From NCBI RefSeq assembly GCF_009737085.1, contig NZ_WOVL01000033.1, positions 1 through 55,173 of the forward strand: 55,173 bases of DNA, read 5' to 3'. The notes under the pieces are model-generated. The model ran no database searches, was not told the origin of the DNA, and worked only from the letters and a program-made list of their open reading frames with translations. Source of the DNA: Paenibacillus sp. NEAU-GSW1. Lineage in GTDB: Bacteria; Bacillota; Bacilli; Paenibacillales; Paenibacillaceae. Position numbers and translations under genes: made by a program. Positions 1 through 8,374 of this stretch are shown here, in pieces (position 1 is the first letter of the stretch; each line of letters opens with the position of its first letter).

Positions 1-39
1 AAAGATACCTATCAACAGCAGCTTAGAAAACGGGAATGA
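1..39 (+). CDS. possible 3' end of a gene cut by the window edge
   Basis: From base 1 a frame reads twelve polar codons (KDTYQQQLRKRE) and ends with TGA at 37-39. A strong terminator hairpin follows directly, which is why I think this is the tail of a real plus-strand gene. Too little is present to name it. Confidence 0.3.
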   Translation, partial: KDTYQQQLRKRE

Positions 40-40
40 A

Positions 41-85
41 TTAAAATTCCGACTCATCCGCTCCACATCGGAATCGGAATTTTAG
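41..85. terminator. bidirectional hairpin terminator
   Basis: TAAAATTCCGA at 42-52 pairs perfectly with TCGGAATTTTA at 74-84. The outer A/T pairs give a T-run on either strand. It would end the partial plus-strand gene at the window edge. The DNA from 86 to 260 holds nothing I recognise. Confidence 0.6.
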
Positions 86-260
86 TATATGGGTGTTTTC
101 AAACTGCACTTTTTTTGACAACTCCACCCCTATTATCACCAACAATCTCCACAATACGGTAAGTAGTTTAAGTTGATTCATTTTATTCGCCCTCACTTAC
201 AAATACTCTTAGCACGAAAAACTAACCTTATTCCATAAGTAATGTACCCCAACACTTATT

Positions 261-357
261 CAACTATCCTGCCAGTTAGCTTAATAAATCAAAGGAGCAG
301 TTGCTGTAGCAATCTGCTCCTTCTGTCGTTGAACTATCGTCTCCGTTAGCTTAATGA
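261..357. repeat. E repeat, complete copy (box A, stem-loop, box B)
   Basis: This is the best complete copy of the dispersed E family. Box A (261-286) contains ACTATCCTGCCAGTTAGCTT. A stem-loop at 294-320 pairs GGAGCAG with CTGCTCC, with an inner TTGC/GCAA step. Box B (330-357) contains ACTATCGTCTCCGTTAGCTT. The element ends about 27 bases from the stop codon of the minus-strand WYL gene, so the hairpin can act as its terminator. Confidence 0.75.
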
Positions 358-383
358 AAAAAGCTTATTCTTCCCATGGGAAC

Positions 384-1169
384 TTAAGTCCACCCATATC
401 CATATATACTTTTTATTTGATCAATATAATCCTGTTTATCGAAATGGAACGTAGTTAGTGACAAGGTATCTTCCGAATTCATGAGGAGTTGGTCGAATCC
501 GAATTCATCACGCACCCGGGTTTTCATCTCTGATTGAAAGAGTAATACCGCTTGTACTTTTTTAAAATCGGCTCGATTCATGAATTGTTTTTCGACATCT
601 TGAAGTGTATAGTCTCTTCTCAGCTGTCCTATACGAGACAAGCGGAATACGCGGATGTTCATTCGTGTCAGACAATAGCCGTAAAGATACCAAATATATC
701 CTTTAAGGAAAAGCCCCATCGGTTCAACTTTCCGCTCGGTCTCCGCACCATTGTTATCTAAGTATTTGAATGCCATATGCACTTTGTCGTTTGGTGCTGG
801 CTTGAAATCGAAATCCAGATAATACTGATCTCTGGTATTTTGACCCGGCATTAACGCACCAATGCGTTCAATTAATCGATCTATTTCGATGTGATCCGTC
901 GCGGACCGTACTCCTCTCAAGGCTGAATAGATTGAAGAGAAATCATCCAAAGATAATACCTGCTTTTCCAATCGGTAGCCCTGCATAATCTCATATCCTC
1001 CATCCGATCCGGCGAAAGACACAATGGGTATTCCTGCTTGATTTATAGCTTCCATGTCACGATAGATCGTTCGCAGAGAAACTTCAAATCGCTTGGACAG
1101 GTCAGTAGCACTGACGCGAGGTTGATTTAATAATGTCATGGTAATCGCGAGCAAGCGATCCAGTTTCAT
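384..1169 (-). CDS. WYL-domain HTH transcriptional regulator (YafY/DeoR-like)
   Basis: Residues 1-60 form a winged helix-turn-helix (RVSATDLSKRFEVSLRTIYR) and the middle is a WYL ligand-binding domain (FLKGYIWYLYGYCLTR). Such proteins repress or activate nearby operons in response to nucleotide-like or other small ligands. I start at 1169 because GGAGG lies 11 bases upstream; the frame is open to 1226. The C-terminal WCX segment stops about 20 residues early, in the middle of the last strand (SIYGYGWT), and the neighbouring frame continues for twelve more codons, so a late frameshift is possible. It follows the epoxide hydrolase and AlkZ-like genes in the same direction and may control them. 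Confidence 0.85.
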   Translation of the reverse strand: MKLDRLLAITMTLLNQPRVSATDLSKRFEVSLRTIYRDMEAINQAGIPIVSFAGSDGGYEIMQGYRLEKQVLSLDDFSSIYSALRGVRSATDHIEIDRLIERIGALMPGQNTRDQYYLDFDFKPAPNDKVHMAFKYLDNNGAETERKVEPMGLFLKGYIWYLYGYCLTRMNIRVFRLSRIGQLRRDYTLQDVEKQFMNRADFKKVQAVLLFQSEMKTRVRDEFGFDQLLMNSEDTLSLTTFHFDKQDYIDQIKSIYGYGWT

Positions 1170-1272
1170 AGAACGACCAACCTCCATTATATTACAGGAA
1201 TCCGAGAACAAGGAAATATAATCCATTCCTTATTCTACATATGAATGCCCGCACCTTCTTTGACCTCATGGG

Positions 1273-2418
1273 TTAGTGAAAAATAATTTCTGAGGCAGCC
1301 GATTGCGGAACTGCGAAATGTAGCATACGGGTCCCCTCCTCAAACAGAGCACCCAGCTCTTGTTTGGTAAGTTCACGAAATGGTTCTATGTGTAAAGCAG
1401 CATCCTTACTCCCACATGTCAGCTTCCAAGTTCCAGCGACAAAGCCGTCGATAAGAAAAGTTGCACGGATGATCCCGTTCGATGTGAAAACACGTTTACG
1501 GTACACCTCATCCATGATCCGGCTGCGGTCCGCATAGGACAGCAGCATATTATCGAACTCGCCAAGAAACCTAGGTTCAGATGGCGTATCAGCATTAGGA
1601 CGAGGAGCATCCGGCAGATCGAACAATTCCTCACCACGTTCGTTCCGGAATGTGATGAGATTCGGACGAAGAGTTTTTATAACCTCAGAAATACGTGTGA
1701 GTCCAGACCAAGCCTGAATATCCTTGACTGTAGCCGGTCCAAATGCAGCCAAATAACTTCGGAAGAGCCTCTCCGGATCGGGTGATGAGGATAAAGGTTG
1801 GCCTAACCATACTTCAACCGATGTATGTATGGCCTGCCCACTTTCCCCCCATATGCCCCGTGGCGGTATTTGCACTAACGGCACCCTATTCCGAACCGCT
1901 CCCGCTGCGGCCTCCGGATTGAGCCCAGACCAATGTTCACATAGGCGCCTGCCCAATTCTTGAAAAGTCATTGGCTCCTTTTCGACCATCTCCCTTCCTG
2001 CTGCAACAAGAACTTCTTGGTCTATTCCATTTAACTGCTTTCCGAAGGCTCCCTTCAAGCCTCGGTCCATAACGGGCTGCAGCAAGGGACGCAGCTGCAA
2101 TGCGTCACGCGCAGAGACCAGGTGCAAGGTCGAACGCATCAGCGCCATGCGAACAACCTGTTTTTCCTGCAATAGCCCGGACAGTTCTTCGTGCCGAAAA
2201 GCATCAATCCGCGACCACAATCCGAAATAAGGTGCAATCGGGGATTGTGCCTGCATCCCAGCCAGCTTCTCGATGACCTCCAAGACGGGGAGCTTCACAC
2301 GAATAAGCAGCATTTGCCTTGCCAGCAGCGCGCGATTTAACTGTCTGTTACTGAATATTTTACTGGCTTCTATTTCGGTTGCTGCTTCTTGGATTTTCGC
2401 TTTTTTCACTTTATTCAT
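1273..2418 (-). CDS. AlkZ/AlkX-like winged-helix DNA glycosylase family protein (HTH_42)
   Basis: A 381-residue protein of the winged-helix DNA-binding superfamily that includes Streptomyces AlkZ, a glycosylase for bulky or crosslinked adducts, and E. coli YcaQ. The family's catalytic Q-x-Q signature is visible as MQAQ near residue 54-57 at the end of the first helical bundle. Further family hallmarks are the MRSTLHLVSARD segment (residues 93-104) and three predicted winged helices. A strong ribosome site (GAGGGGGG) precedes ATG at 2418. It is 43 bases downstream of the epoxide hydrolase on the same strand. Family membership is fairly sure; glycosylase activity on a given lesion is inference. 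Confidence 0.8.
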   Translation of the reverse strand: MNKVKKAKIQEAATEIEASKIFSNRQLNRALLARQMLLIRVKLPVLEVIEKLAGMQAQSPIAPYFGLWSRIDAFRHEELSGLLQEKQVVRMALMRSTLHLVSARDALQLRPLLQPVMDRGLKGAFGKQLNGIDQEVLVAAGREMVEKEPMTFQELGRRLCEHWSGLNPEAAAGAVRNRVPLVQIPPRGIWGESGQAIHTSVEVWLGQPLSSSPDPERLFRSYLAAFGPATVKDIQAWSGLTRISEVIKTLRPNLITFRNERGEELFDLPDAPRPNADTPSEPRFLGEFDNMLLSYADRSRIMDEVYRKRVFTSNGIIRATFLIDGFVAGTWKLTCGSKDAALHIEPFRELTKQELGALFEEGTRMLHFAVPQSAASEIIFH

Positions 2419-2461
2419 GTTTATAGCCCCCCTCTTGTTTAAACATCAGTTTCGTTTACCG

Positions 2462-3628
2462 TTAACGGAATCTCCGGAAGAAAGCTTGGATGTCAGGAAT
2501 TAGAAGATCCGGCGCATCCATTGCGGCAAAATGGGTTCCACGTTCAAATTCTGACCATTGCACAATATTCGTGTTGTCACGTTCAGCATAACGCTTTATT
2601 GATTTAAAATCATGTCCGAACACAGCCACTCCTGTTGGAGTCGTATTTGGTCCCTGCGGATCCTCCCCGTGATTGTGCGCATTCTCATAATACAAGCGAC
2701 TGGACGATTCTGCCGTATTGGTCAACCAATACAAAGTAACATTAGTCAAGAATGCATCTCGATCGATAAAATCGACATGATCGCCAAAGCCGCAAAATAA
2801 CTCGGCTATCCATGCAAGTTGACCTGACGGCGAGTCCGCCAGCCCATAGGAGAGTGTCTGCGGGCGTGTCGATTGGATTGAATTAAAGCCCGCCCGTTCA
2901 TGAAAATTAGCCAGGAATTGAAGTTTCTGCTGATCTTCATCTGATAAGTCGGCCATCTCTGCCGGATCTCCGGAAGGGAAAGAAAACAGCTGCAGCACAT
3001 GAATGCCGCGCAGACCTTCAGGCTTCTGAATTCCCAGCTCTCTGGACGCAAGTGAGCCGCAATCACTGCCATGTGCACCATATTCCGTATATCCCAAGCG
3101 CTTCATTAAGACATCCCATGCCCTTGCTATGCGAGCTATATCCCATCCGGCTTCAAGTACTGGCCCTGAAAACCCAAATCCAGGTACGGAAGGAATAACC
3201 AAATGGAATGCCTGAGCCGGATCGCCGCCATGGCTGCGCGGATCACTGAGCGGACCGATTAGTTCCAGGAACTCAACAATCGAACTCGGCCATGCGTGGG
3301 TCAACAGGAGAGGAAATGCGTCAGGTTCAGGTGAACGAACATGTAAAAAATGAATGTTTGCACCATCGATATTCGTAGTGAATTGATTGAACTCATTCAT
3401 GCGAGATTCGAATTTGCGCCAATCATATTCTTTCTGCCAGTAGACTGCTAACTCTTTTACATAGTCCAGCGAAACCCCATATTTCCAGTCTGCTCCGCCT
3501 AACGCGTCAGGCCAACGAGTCCGAGACAACCGGTTCCGTAGATCCTCAAGATCACTTTGCGGCACGGATATGTGGAACGGCCGAATTTCTTGGCTTACCT
3601 TGGAAATCATATGACTTGAATTTGTCAT
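2462..3628 (-). CDS. epoxide hydrolase, alpha/beta-hydrolase fold
   Basis: Full-length (388 aa) microsomal-type epoxide hydrolase with the N-terminal EHN cap followed by an alpha/beta-hydrolase core. Visible active-site elements are the oxyanion motif HAWP (111-114), PGFGFSG (149-155), the nucleophile Asp189 in GSDCGS, and the catalytic His366 in GTHFAAMDAP. It should open epoxides to diols in the cytoplasm; the substrate is unknown. It is first of a probable three-gene run with the AlkZ-like gene and the WYL regulator. Detoxification of epoxides beside a DNA-repair-type glycosylase is a coherent theme, though that is inference. Confidence 0.9.
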   Translation of the reverse strand: MTNSSHMISKVSQEIRPFHISVPQSDLEDLRNRLSRTRWPDALGGADWKYGVSLDYVKELAVYWQKEYDWRKFESRMNEFNQFTTNIDGANIHFLHVRSPEPDAFPLLLTHAWPSSIVEFLELIGPLSDPRSHGGDPAQAFHLVIPSVPGFGFSGPVLEAGWDIARIARAWDVLMKRLGYTEYGAHGSDCGSLASRELGIQKPEGLRGIHVLQLFSFPSGDPAEMADLSDEDQQKLQFLANFHERAGFNSIQSTRPQTLSYGLADSPSGQLAWIAELFCGFGDHVDFIDRDAFLTNVTLYWLTNTAESSSRLYYENAHNHGEDPQGPNTTPTGVAVFGHDFKSIKRYAERDNTNIVQWSEFERGTHFAAMDAPDLLIPDIQAFFRRFR

Positions 3629-3780
3629 GGGAATGTCCCCCTTGTAACAGGTATATTTGTTTTGCTTACAATACCTATCTTAATCCATGCACCCTGACAA
3701 CATTATGTCAGGGTGTATGGATTGCGAAATTTTTTACCGTCAGATTCAGTAAATAAGTTTTTAGATCAACTTAGAAATAA

Positions 3781-3862
3781 GAACAGCGACAGCTGAGGAC
3801 GAGAAAAAAGTCCTAGACTGTCGCTGTTCCATTTAACAAACGTTCTCCGTTAGCTCAATCAT
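3781..3862. repeat. E repeat (stem-loop plus box B)
   Basis: GAACAGCGACAG at 3781-3792 pairs with CTGTCGCTGTTC at 3818-3829, and an inner GAGGAC/GTCCT step extends the stem. Box B at 3833-3861 contains ACGTTCTCCGTTAGCTCAAT. It lies just after the stop of the minus-strand gene at 3877. No box A is recognisable. Confidence 0.65.
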
Positions 3863-3876
3863 AAAGTATGGACAAG

Positions 3877-4464
3877 TTAATGTAACGGTTCTCCATCTGA
3901 TTTTAAGAATTTGCGCATTAGCTTATCGGATAGCGCCAAAGCTTCCTCACGTGTTGATGCGGGTGCAGATAACATCATTCCATTCTCAGAACTCCATGCA
4001 GTTTGAGTATTTCCATCTTCAGAAACGGACTGTTGATCAGAATTGTTGAGAAGCAACGTAACCTGACTGAAGTCTTTGTTTGCGAATATTGAATGTGACT
4101 GATATATATCTGAACTTATTGTAGCTCCACGTTCGTCATATACAAAATAAGGGTATGAGATGGATCCCCAGCCATCTTTGGAGAAATGAATTTCTACCTT
4201 ACGTTGATCCTGAGGCACTGGAATTTGTTCACCTACAATCTGAACTTCACCTTTAAATACTCGCTCATTTTTCAAGCTTGTATATAACTTGCCTTGAATG
4301 ACAACAGTTGCAGGTTCCGTCTCCAATTTCGCCCCTTCCGAACCTAACTGATACTTTACACCTGCCAGCTCTAAATCAATGTTACGGGAGTGCTTAACAT
4401 ACATGATCCAAGCGACGCAGATGATGATCACAATCAAGCCGAACGGTAAGATCCATTTTTTCAT
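3877..4464 (-). CDS. membrane-anchored protein of unknown function
   Basis: Residues 4-23 are one hydrophobic segment (ILPFGLIVIIICVAWIMYV) with a KK start, so the rest faces outward as an anchored domain. The exterior part is about 170 residues, beta-rich, with no cysteine pair and no catalytic motif I recognise. AGGAGG stands 11 bases before ATG at 4464. Its stop is followed directly by an E repeat that can terminate it. It appears to be a single-gene unit. Confidence 0.7.
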   Translation of the reverse strand: MKKWILPFGLIVIIICVAWIMYVKHSRNIDLELAGVKYQLGSEGAKLETEPATVVIQGKLYTSLKNERVFKGEVQIVGEQIPVPQDQRKVEIHFSKDGWGSISYPYFVYDERGATISSDIYQSHSIFANKDFSQVTLLLNNSDQQSVSEDGNTQTAWSSENGMMLSAPASTREEALALSDKLMRKFLKSDGEPLH

Positions 4465-4540
4465 CTATAACTAGCCTCCTAATTTTATGGAATCCGCTTA
4501 CTTTTCATCTAAATTTATACGTTCATTGTTCACTGAAGTT

Positions 4541-4754
4541 GCGCTAACCTGCCCGTTAGTTTAATAACTCGATCTAATGTTTTTGGGGATCACGGCCTTG
4601 TATAGAAGTTCTTGTCTTGAGCTCACGACAAGAACTTCTATACAAAAACGACATGAACTTCTATACATACCTGTTACGCAATGAAGCTGCCGATTGAGCC
4701 GGCAGCTTCGTCCTGGTTGCTTATTGAACTAACGTTCCCGTTAGAGCGTAATGA
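4541..4754. repeat. composite repeat: E box A, PE element, stem-loop, E box B
   Basis: Box A (about 4541-4567) contains CTAACCTGCCCGTTAGTTTA. A PE element follows: arm TGTATAGAAGTTCTTGTC at 4599-4616 and its exact inverse at 4627-4644, with a 10-base centre TTGAGCTCAC, and an imperfect third arm at 4650-4667. A normal E stem-loop (GAAGCTGCCG with CGGCAGCTTC, 4683-4709) and box B (4721-4754, GAACTAACGTTCCCGTTAG) come next. The order suggests PE sits inside an E element. Confidence 0.75.
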
Positions 4755-4765
4755 CATAATAACTT

Positions 4766-5353
4766 TTATAGTTCCAGTTGTAGTTTACGGTAATTGTTTT
4801 TCATATACTTGTAACCAGAATATACGGTCAAAACTACAGCCATAATCATGATAGTCAGGTCAATTGGAAACTTCGTAAAATACGAAAATGGGAAATTCCC
4901 TAATAACACAGCAATGATAGCGACTACTTGGAGTACTAACTTAAATTTTCCATGTTTATCCGCTGCAAGTGCAGTTCCCTTTGCTGCAGCCAGGACGCGG
5001 ATTCCAGATACCATAACTTCGCGACCGATAATTACAACTGCAATCCAAGAAGGAATCATTTTTTGCTGTACCATCATAATTAAAGCAGCTGAAACTAAAA
5101 GCTTATCTGCGAGTGGATCCAGCAACTTTCCCAAATTGGTTATCTGGTTATATTTACGAGCTATGTATCCATCTAGTTTGTCCGTAGCAGATGCAAAAAC
5201 AAAAATTCCAACTGCCCAATACAAACCATTATGATTTATGTAATTCAGAAATCCTACTTGCTCTGCTATCCACGATGGATATTGTTGAAAAGCTAAAAGA
5301 AACAGTGGAATCATACCAATTCTTACTATTGTAATTTTATTCGCGAGGCTCAA
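4766..5353 (-). CDS. pgsA: CDP-alcohol phosphatidyltransferase (PgsA-like)
   Basis: Transfers phosphatidyl from CDP-diacylglycerol to an alcohol, most likely glycerol-3-phosphate, in the membrane. The CDP-alcohol transferase signature D-G-x2-A-R-x8-G-x3-D-x3-D is complete: D61 G62, A65 R66, G75, D79, D83. Several hydrophobic segments flank it. Length (195 aa) is normal for PgsA. The start is TTG at 5353: the frame is closed upstream and GGATGGTGA precedes it. The essential pgsA of Bacilli normally lies near cinA-recA, which is absent here, so this may be a second copy or a related transferase. Confidence 0.8.
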   Translation of the reverse strand: MSLANKITIVRIGMIPLFLLAFQQYPSWIAEQVGFLNYINHNGLYWAVGIFVFASATDKLDGYIARKYNQITNLGKLLDPLADKLLVSAALIMMVQQKMIPSWIAVVIIGREVMVSGIRVLAAAKGTALAADKHGKFKLVLQVVAIIAVLLGNFPFSYFTKFPIDLTIMIMAVVLTVYSGYKYMKNNYRKLQLEL

Positions 5354-5480
5354 TTATTCATCACCATCCACATATGTTTTATCTTACATCTTAAGAATAC
5401 CACATTTATACAGGTGTTAATGCTCTTAATTTAAATGTATATAAAACTATTCTGCTCTTTTAATGCGATGAGAGAAAGAA

Positions 5481-5553
5481 ACAGCTACCTATTATTCTTG
5501 CCGGTAGCTGTATTCTTGGTTGTATGAAGCTAACGTATCCCGTTAGCGTAAAA
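5481..5553. repeat. E repeat (stem-loop plus box B)
   Basis: ACAGCTACC at 5481-5489 pairs with GGTAGCTGT at 5503-5511. Box B at 5521-5553 contains CTAACGTATCCCGTTAGCGT. A transposase remnant begins directly after the box. Confidence 0.65.
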
Positions 5554-5559
5554 CCGTTA

Positions 5560-5736
5560 TCAAGGAGTTGGCATGCATATGTCGAAAGCGATGGGGGTAT
5601 ACTTTCGCTTCAATTTCTCGCCGATGACCGCTATAATGGCGTCGCAACCAAGTATTTGCAACATTATTTGGCTTGGTTCCGTTATGTAGACAGCAAGGAA
5701 TATGAAAATACAACGTCGAATAAAAAAGCATGTTAG
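5560..5736 (+). pseudogene. C-terminal remnant of a DDE transposase (ISXO2/IS1595-like)
   Basis: The stretch contains LADDRYNGVATKYLQHYLAW, which resembles the end of ISXO2-like transposases, where a KYLQ-YL-WF motif closes the domain. Only about 58 codons remain, there is no start codon of its own, and the upstream catalytic region is missing. It is debris, starting at the edge of an E box. Assignment to IS1595 rather than another DDE family is tentative. Confidence 0.45.
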
Positions 5737-5848
5737 TTGAATCGTGTTTGTTTCCAATTAACGAAACAAATCTAAAAACTACGCCAAACGTCATGTTCTT
5801 TGTGAAAATTCGAGTGAGAGGTACTTATAAGAAAGTGAGTGTATAATC

Positions 5849-6370
5849 TTGAATAATATTAAGAAAGTTCTTCTTTATACTCTTGTAATCTTACTTATAG
5901 GTTTTGGAACATATTTGGCTTTCAAAGTTTATGTAAATTTGGGTCCTCGGAATGCTCATTATTTGACCGTAAAAACAACACATCTTGACCAAGAGAGTAT
6001 TGGAAATTTGTCACTGAATCAGAGCATTAATGATTTGAAGCCTACCCCAAATGCAGATAAAAACAATTCTCTTTTTGAATACTACACTTGGGAGAATGAA
6101 ACGAAATTCGCAACAAACTTTAACGATGATAAAATAATTCGAATTATTGTTTATAAGAGTAGTTCATTTTCAACTTCAAAGGGAATTCAAGTTGGAGATT
6201 CCAAAGAAAAAATCATTCATGCTTATGGAAACAATTTTTACAAAAGAGTTGAGCAAGGATTTGATATTATGGGCTACGTTGATAAGAATTTAAACCGAAC
6301 AATTGAGTTTTGGTTAACAAACGATAATAATATTTATTCAATTCGATTAGACAAAGGCTCAATGGATTGA
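5849..6370 (+). CDS. membrane-anchored hypothetical protein
   Basis: One N-terminal membrane segment (residues 7-27, VLLYTLVILLIGFGTYLAFKV) and an exterior domain of about 140 residues. The part around IQVGDSKEKIIHAYGNNFYK looks like the short helix-strand unit of the OmlA/SmpA-like fold, where a VGDSKEKVxxxYG motif recurs; that is a resemblance only. The start is TTG at 5849 with GAAAGTGAG upstream. AT-rich codon use matches the small genes nearby. A textbook terminator follows the stop immediately. Plus-strand orientation is the exception in this part. Confidence 0.65.
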   Translation: MNNIKKVLLYTLVILLIGFGTYLAFKVYVNLGPRNAHYLTVKTTHLDQESIGNLSLNQSINDLKPTPNADKNNSLFEYYTWENETKFATNFNDDKIIRIIVYKSSSFSTSKGIQVGDSKEKIIHAYGNNFYKRVEQGFDIMGYVDKNLNRTIEFWLTNDNNIYSIRLDKGSMD

Positions 6371-6397
6371 CCGCCCTTAACGGGCGGTTATTTTTTT
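6370..6397 (+). terminator. rho-independent terminator
   Basis: CCGCCC, loop TTAA, GGGCGG, then TTATTTTTTT. It begins at the stop codon of the preceding gene. Confidence 0.9.
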
Positions 6398-6533
6398 AGA
6401 TATAATCAACATTTAAGTTAAACATAGCTTAATTTTAAAGGTCTCCAAACCTCCAAAAATCGAATTGAATAGCCTAAGAGTATGTCTAGTTCATCGCACT
6501 TGATTTTACCCTAACTGCCCTTTCCTGGATGGC

Positions 6534-6605
6534 TGAACTATCGTCTCCGTTAGCATTCCTGTAGATGGATTAATTCATCATTGCGAAAAGAAAAGCGCCT
6601 AAGAG
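6534..6605. mobile_element. E box B interrupted by a decayed IS110-type left end
   Basis: 6534-6553 reads GAACTATCGTCTCCGTTAG, a perfect E box B up to GTTAG. It then continues CATTCCTGTAGATGGATTAA and on to AAAAGCGCCT, a degraded match to the left end of the IS110-family element at 14598 (AATTCCTGTAAAACGAATAA to AAAACGAGCGCCT). It is the third case in the window of this IS end joined to CCGTTAG. Confidence 0.5.
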
Positions 6606-6635
6606 CTGCGTGTCTATCTATCAAACCGCGACTCT

Positions 6636-6928
6636 GTCGTGACGAGACTCGTTAGTGCTAAAAACCAGATTCATCACTGGGTAGACGTTGTTTTCCCCGA
6701 ACTGCGTCAGGTCTTTAAGAGCCTGATATGTGTCGGTTCGTTGGCAACTCTTCGTCTGTTCCCTACATCTGAAGAACTCTGTATGTCTTTCTTGTATTCT
6801 GCCATCCAGCGATACAGGGTGATTTCGCTTATCCCCAGTTCGCGGGCTACCTGCGCCACCGTTTTTCCTTCTTCTTGAATAAGTCGTACGGTGTTCATTT
6901 TGAATTCTCTGTCGTACTTTTTTTTCAT
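6636..6928 (-). pseudogene. IS3-family OrfA transposase remnant, frameshifted
   Basis: Residues 1-55 from ATG at 6928 carry the Tnp_1 helix-turn-helix typical of IS3 OrfA (MKKKYDREFKMNTVRLIQEE, then ELGISEITLYRWMAEYKKD). After about residue 52 the similarity moves to the next frame (GENNVYPVMNLVFSTN, as in the end of OrfA), so there is a frameshift. No OrfB with the DDE domain is present. This is a dead fragment. Confidence 0.75.
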
Positions 6929-7001
6929 GTCTTACACCTCGATTAAGAATGCATTTATTGTCGCACTCTCGGTTCGATATGTCCAATTAAAAGTCTAGCA
7001 T

Positions 7002-7072
7002 CAAAATGGCAACTGATCACCTGGATCAGCTGCCATTTTGTCTTTCTTAATTTAATGCCCTGGTTAGTTAAT
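7002..7072. repeat. E repeat; terminator of the 191-aa gene
   Basis: CAAAATGGCAACTGATC at 7002-7018 pairs with GATCAGCTGCCATTTTG at 7024-7040, with one mismatch in 17. A weak box (TTAATGCCCTGGTTAGTTAA) runs into the stop codon of the minus-strand gene at 7068. On that strand the box lies between stop and hairpin, the same order as in other copies. Confidence 0.65.
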
Positions 7073-7643
7073 CATCAGCAATGAATTCAAATTTAAGATC
7101 TTTTGCATCGATATAAATGGTTTCAAACTCACTTTCCCTTTTACTTCCTGTTACCTCGCTCACAATTTCAATTTCTACATAATTAAAATGGACTTTTGCG
7201 GTTTCTTCCTTTTTAATGCCTCCTGTTAAAAAGTTGATACCGTCACCAAATGATTTAAAAATTAAAAGTGCTCCCTCAAAATGTACCTTACTTATATTCA
7301 CCCACTCAAAATTATTGAAAACAGCTAAAGAATCCTTGATCGGAATGCACTCTATATGGCATTTCCCATGATATGAAGAGAGAGTAAATTCATACGCATG
7401 TACATCTTCTGGGGTCAATGTTATGCCATATTTATAAGAGAAAGACTGATATACCATTTCATAAAATAATGGAATTACTATGTCATCCCATGCATCGTAG
7501 GCGAATGCATTAATGGGGATTAAATATGGATATAAGCTAGTTAACGCATTATTGAAATTAATAAGTATTTCAGTGTCGGAGACATGGTTAAGATCATCTT
7601 CAATATCATGATTAAAAAGCTTGATTTTCCTTCGATCGATCAT
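7068..7643 (-). CDS. hypothetical cytoplasmic protein, immunity-like context
   Basis: A 191-residue acidic protein without signal peptide or membrane segment. The N-terminal half is helical (residues 20-75) and the C-terminal half beta-rich (YHGKCHIECIPIKD, VHFNYVEIEIVSEV). GGGAGGA stands 6 bases before ATG at 7643. It is a lone gene closed by an E repeat, AT-rich like its neighbours. Size, acidity and the nearby Imm26-like gene fit a polymorphic-toxin immunity protein, but no named Imm family is evident to me. Confidence 0.65.
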   Translation of the reverse strand: MIDRRKIKLFNHDIEDDLNHVSDTEILINFNNALTSLYPYLIPINAFAYDAWDDIVIPLFYEMVYQSFSYKYGITLTPEDVHAYEFTLSSYHGKCHIECIPIKDSLAVFNNFEWVNISKVHFEGALLIFKSFGDGINFLTGGIKKEETAKVHFNYVEIEIVSEVTGSKRESEFETIYIDAKDLKFEFIADD

Positions 7644-7689
7644 TATGTCCTCCCATAGCCTATACTTATTTCAATACCATATCGCCACG

Positions 7690-7890
7690 CTATTGTTCTT
7701 CGTTAGAATTCCTGTAAAACGAATAATTTGGAGTTTGAACAAAAACGAGCGCCTCCAATAAAATGGGGTTGCACACGAGGTCAAAAGCCTCAAAAAGCCC
7801 ATCAGGAGGTCGCTCTACTATTCCGCTCGAGTTCGGTAACCATCGTGAAGGGTTCAATCTGTTCGAACGCTGGAATCAAGATCTCGATTG
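7690..7890 (+). mobile_element. internally deleted IS110-family remnant in an E box
   Basis: From 7707 the DNA follows the left end of the element at 14598 (AATTCCTGTAAAACGAATAA, then TTGGAGTTTGAACAAAAACG). The transposase beginning is deleted: similarity jumps from GGTCGCTCTA to the codons for PLEFGNHREGFNLFERW and stops near 7890. The flank just upstream is TTCTTCGTTAG, the core of an E box. No functional transposase is left. Confidence 0.75.
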
Positions 7891-7937
7891 TCTTTTTTGC
7901 CATGCAAATGAGTATCATATACTCGCCTCACCTTGTT

Positions 7938-8210
7938 TCATTGTCTATCTGGACGCTTAACGAACTTTATCATCAATACCCCCTCTTGCAGTTCGGCAGA
8001 ATAACAATTTTCGTTTACATTTTCAGTTGAAAATTGATATTCAAGAATGGCATCAGCCATTTCTTGAGTGAATCTCCCTTTAAAATACGGTATATTTAAC
8101 TTAGTTCCAACTTGAAATTCTTCATCACAACAATTAATATCAATGTGTTCTATTATCGTTTTAACTGGATCGTTTAGATCAGCCCATTTTAAATTACATT
8201 TATTATTCAT
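7938..8210 (-). CDS. small hypothetical protein (90 aa)
   Basis: A short soluble acidic protein with GAGAAGGAGAG directly upstream of ATG at 8210. It contains two cysteines together (NCCDEEF, about residues 27-33) and ends VLMIKFVKRPDRQ. I do not recognise a family. It lies between an IS110 remnant and the Imm26-like gene, so it could be a small immunity or orphan partner gene. Confidence 0.55.
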   Translation of the reverse strand: MNNKCNLKWADLNDPVKTIIEHIDINCCDEEFQVGTKLNIPYFKGRFTQEMADAILEYQFSTENVNENCYSAELQEGVLMIKFVKRPDRQ

Positions 8211-8374
8211 TACTCTCCTTCTCCTTCTCTTATCTTTTTATTGTATACTAGGCATCTTCTTTTTGGTCGGATCTTCCACGTCTAAAACCGGATAACCCAT
8301 TAACGAACGCCATTCCTCGTGCAAATCAGCACTACCTTTATGTCGGGTTGACAAGAACTCCATCTCTTACCTAC

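Noticed and set aside
4599..4667. PE arms resemble FRT or lox recombinase arms (GTATAG…AAGTTC).
   Set aside because: Only a few bases agree, the spacing differs, and no matching recombinase gene is in the window; similarity is probably chance.
261..7072. E repeats as integron attC sites with single-gene cassettes.
   Set aside because: The box has GTTAG but not a GTTRRRY core, flanking boxes are direct rather than inverted, and no integron integrase is seen.
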